Assembly: GCA_003513855.1 (NCBI GenBank) | Contig: DOTC01000147.1 | Coordinates: 3,371 to 9,394, forward strand | DNA: 6,024 nt | DNA from: Deltaproteobacteria bacterium | GTDB taxonomy: Bacteria; Desulfobacterota; Deferrimicrobia; Deferrimicrobiales; Deferrimicrobiaceae | Reading direction: 5' to 3' | Shown: piece after piece, positions 5,312-6,024 of the stretch | How positions within the stretch are numbered: the stretch's first letter is position 1 | How the letters are laid out: every line of letters begins with the position of its first letter | Program-made: the position numbers and the translations under genes | The notes under the pieces: model-generated | Told to the model about the DNA's origin: nothing | The model's input: only the letters and a program-made list of their open reading frames with translations | Databases searched by the model: none

Positions 5312-6024
5312 TGTCGAGAGAGGCGAAGGTGGGGATCTTCGTGCTGCTGGGGATCGTGGTCCTCACCTTCTTCACGTTCCGAGTCAGCCGGATGGGCGGC
5401 ATCGGGGCGAAGGGGTACAAGCTGACCGTCGACTTCGGGACGGCGGCCGGGCTCGAACCGAAGGCGAACGTGAAGATGGCGGGCGTTCCGATCGGGAAGG
5501 TGGAGGCGATCGAGCTGGTGGGGAACAACGCCCGCCTGGTCCTCAGGATCCGGGACGGTGTCCGGATCCCGATCGACTCGGTGGCCTCCATCCAGACGCA
5601 AGGACTGCTCGGGGAGAAGTACGTGGAGATCCTGCCGGGGAAGGAGGCCGAAAAGGTGCTTCCCCCCGGAGGCCGGGTGGCGGAGACGATCCCCCCCGCC
5701 AACCTCGACGAGATCATCCGCAAGGTGGGGCTGATCTCGGAGGATCTGCAGAACTTCACCCGAACCCTTTCCGAGACGATGGGCACGGAGGAGGGGAGAC
5801 AGGCGCTCACCGAAATCATCCAAAACGTCCGGGAGACGACCGAGGTCCTGCGGACGGTGGTGGCGGGGAACGAGGAGCGGCTGAACCGGATCATGGCCAA
5901 CATCGACACCCTCTCCTCGGACCTGAAGGAGATCTCCGCCGCCAACAAGGAGGATCTCCGGGTCATGATCGCGAACCTGCGCTCCTTTTCCGAGACGCTC
6001 AAGACCGAGGCGCCCGGCCTGGCG
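5311..6024 (+). CDS. mlaD: MlaD-family MCE-domain lipid transport protein (C-terminus beyond the right edge)
   Basis: MlaD is the inner-membrane-anchored periplasmic lipid-binding subunit that forms a hexameric ring on MlaE. I translated 238 residues with no stop. A short cytoplasmic start MSREAK precedes one transmembrane helix (about 7-23, VGIFVLLGIVVLTFFTF). An MCE domain spans about 36-113, with DFGTAAGLEPKANVKMAGVP (41-60), IGKVEAIEL (61-69) and QGLLGEKYVEILPG (97-110). GLLG within it is the likely pore-loop region. From about 130 onward the chain is a long, strongly helical, heptad-like stretch (LDEIIRKVGLISEDL, LTEIIQNVRETTEVL, LNRIMANIDTLSSDL). E. coli MlaD is 183 aa, so this protein is already longer and may resemble the tunnel-forming MCE proteins with extended helices. 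The start is supported by AGGAGG (5298-5303), 7 nt upstream, and by the TGATG overlap with mlaF. Confidence 0.93.
   Translation, partial: MSREAKVGIFVLLGIVVLTFFTFRVSRMGGIGAKGYKLTVDFGTAAGLEPKANVKMAGVPIGKVEAIELVGNNARLVLRIRDGVRIPIDSVASIQTQGLLGEKYVEILPGKEAEKVLPPGGRVAETIPPANLDEIIRKVGLISEDLQNFTRTLSETMGTEEGRQALTEIIQNVRETTEVLRTVVAGNEERLNRIMANIDTLSSDLKEISAANKEDLRVMIANLRSFSETLKTEAPGLA

Noticed and set aside
1..6024. Searches by eye for CRISPR arrays, tRNA genes, insertion-sequence ends and direct repeats
   Set aside because: No regularly spaced repeats, cloverleaf-like stretches, transposase motifs or target duplications were seen. The window looks like ordinary core chromosome.

Overview
The window is GC-rich (roughly two thirds G+C by eye, with strong third-position G/C bias), densely coded chromosomal DNA. 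It holds parts of two divergent operons around an intergenic control region of about 300 bp (2245-2547). The Mla-type lipid transport genes imply a diderm (outer-membrane) bacterium. The HydG-like radical SAM enzyme points to an anaerobic or microaerobic lifestyle. The combination suits a high-GC member of the former Deltaproteobacteria (Desulfobacterota/Geobacter-like or a related uncultured lineage), but this assignment is an inference and weak.

Minus strand (1-2434): a thiamin thiazole operon read right to left. It has a sigma70-like promoter (TTGACA, 17 nt, TACCAT), a complete TPP (THI-box) riboswitch aptamer, an intrinsic terminator that looks like its expression platform, then a 467-residue ThiH/HydG-family radical SAM enzyme, thiS (sulfur carrier ending in Gly-Gly-Gly) and thiG (thiazole synthase, running off the left edge). 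The first enzyme should make dehydroglycine (2-iminoacetate) from tyrosine, ThiS delivers sulfur, and ThiG condenses these with deoxyxylulose 5-phosphate. The unusual point is that the protein in the ThiH position has the C-terminal CX2CX22C motif and HTISVPR segment of HydG, the [FeFe]-hydrogenase CO/CN maturase, rather than the shorter ThiH architecture.

Plus strand (2473-6024): alr (alanine racemase, TTG start), mlaE (ABC permease, TTG start overlapping the end of alr), mlaF (ABC ATPase) and mlaD (MCE-domain substrate-binding protein, running off the right edge). MlaE, MlaF and MlaD form an inner-membrane phospholipid transporter core. The overlap of alr with mlaE and the 1-nt overlap of mlaF with mlaD suggest one transcript with translational coupling, linking D-alanine supply for peptidoglycan to envelope lipid traffic.

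No mobile elements, tRNA or rRNA genes or CRISPR arrays were seen. The points most worth checking are the HydG-like enzyme under TPP control, the readable terminator/antiterminator switch, the alr-mla coupling and the long helical tail of MlaD.
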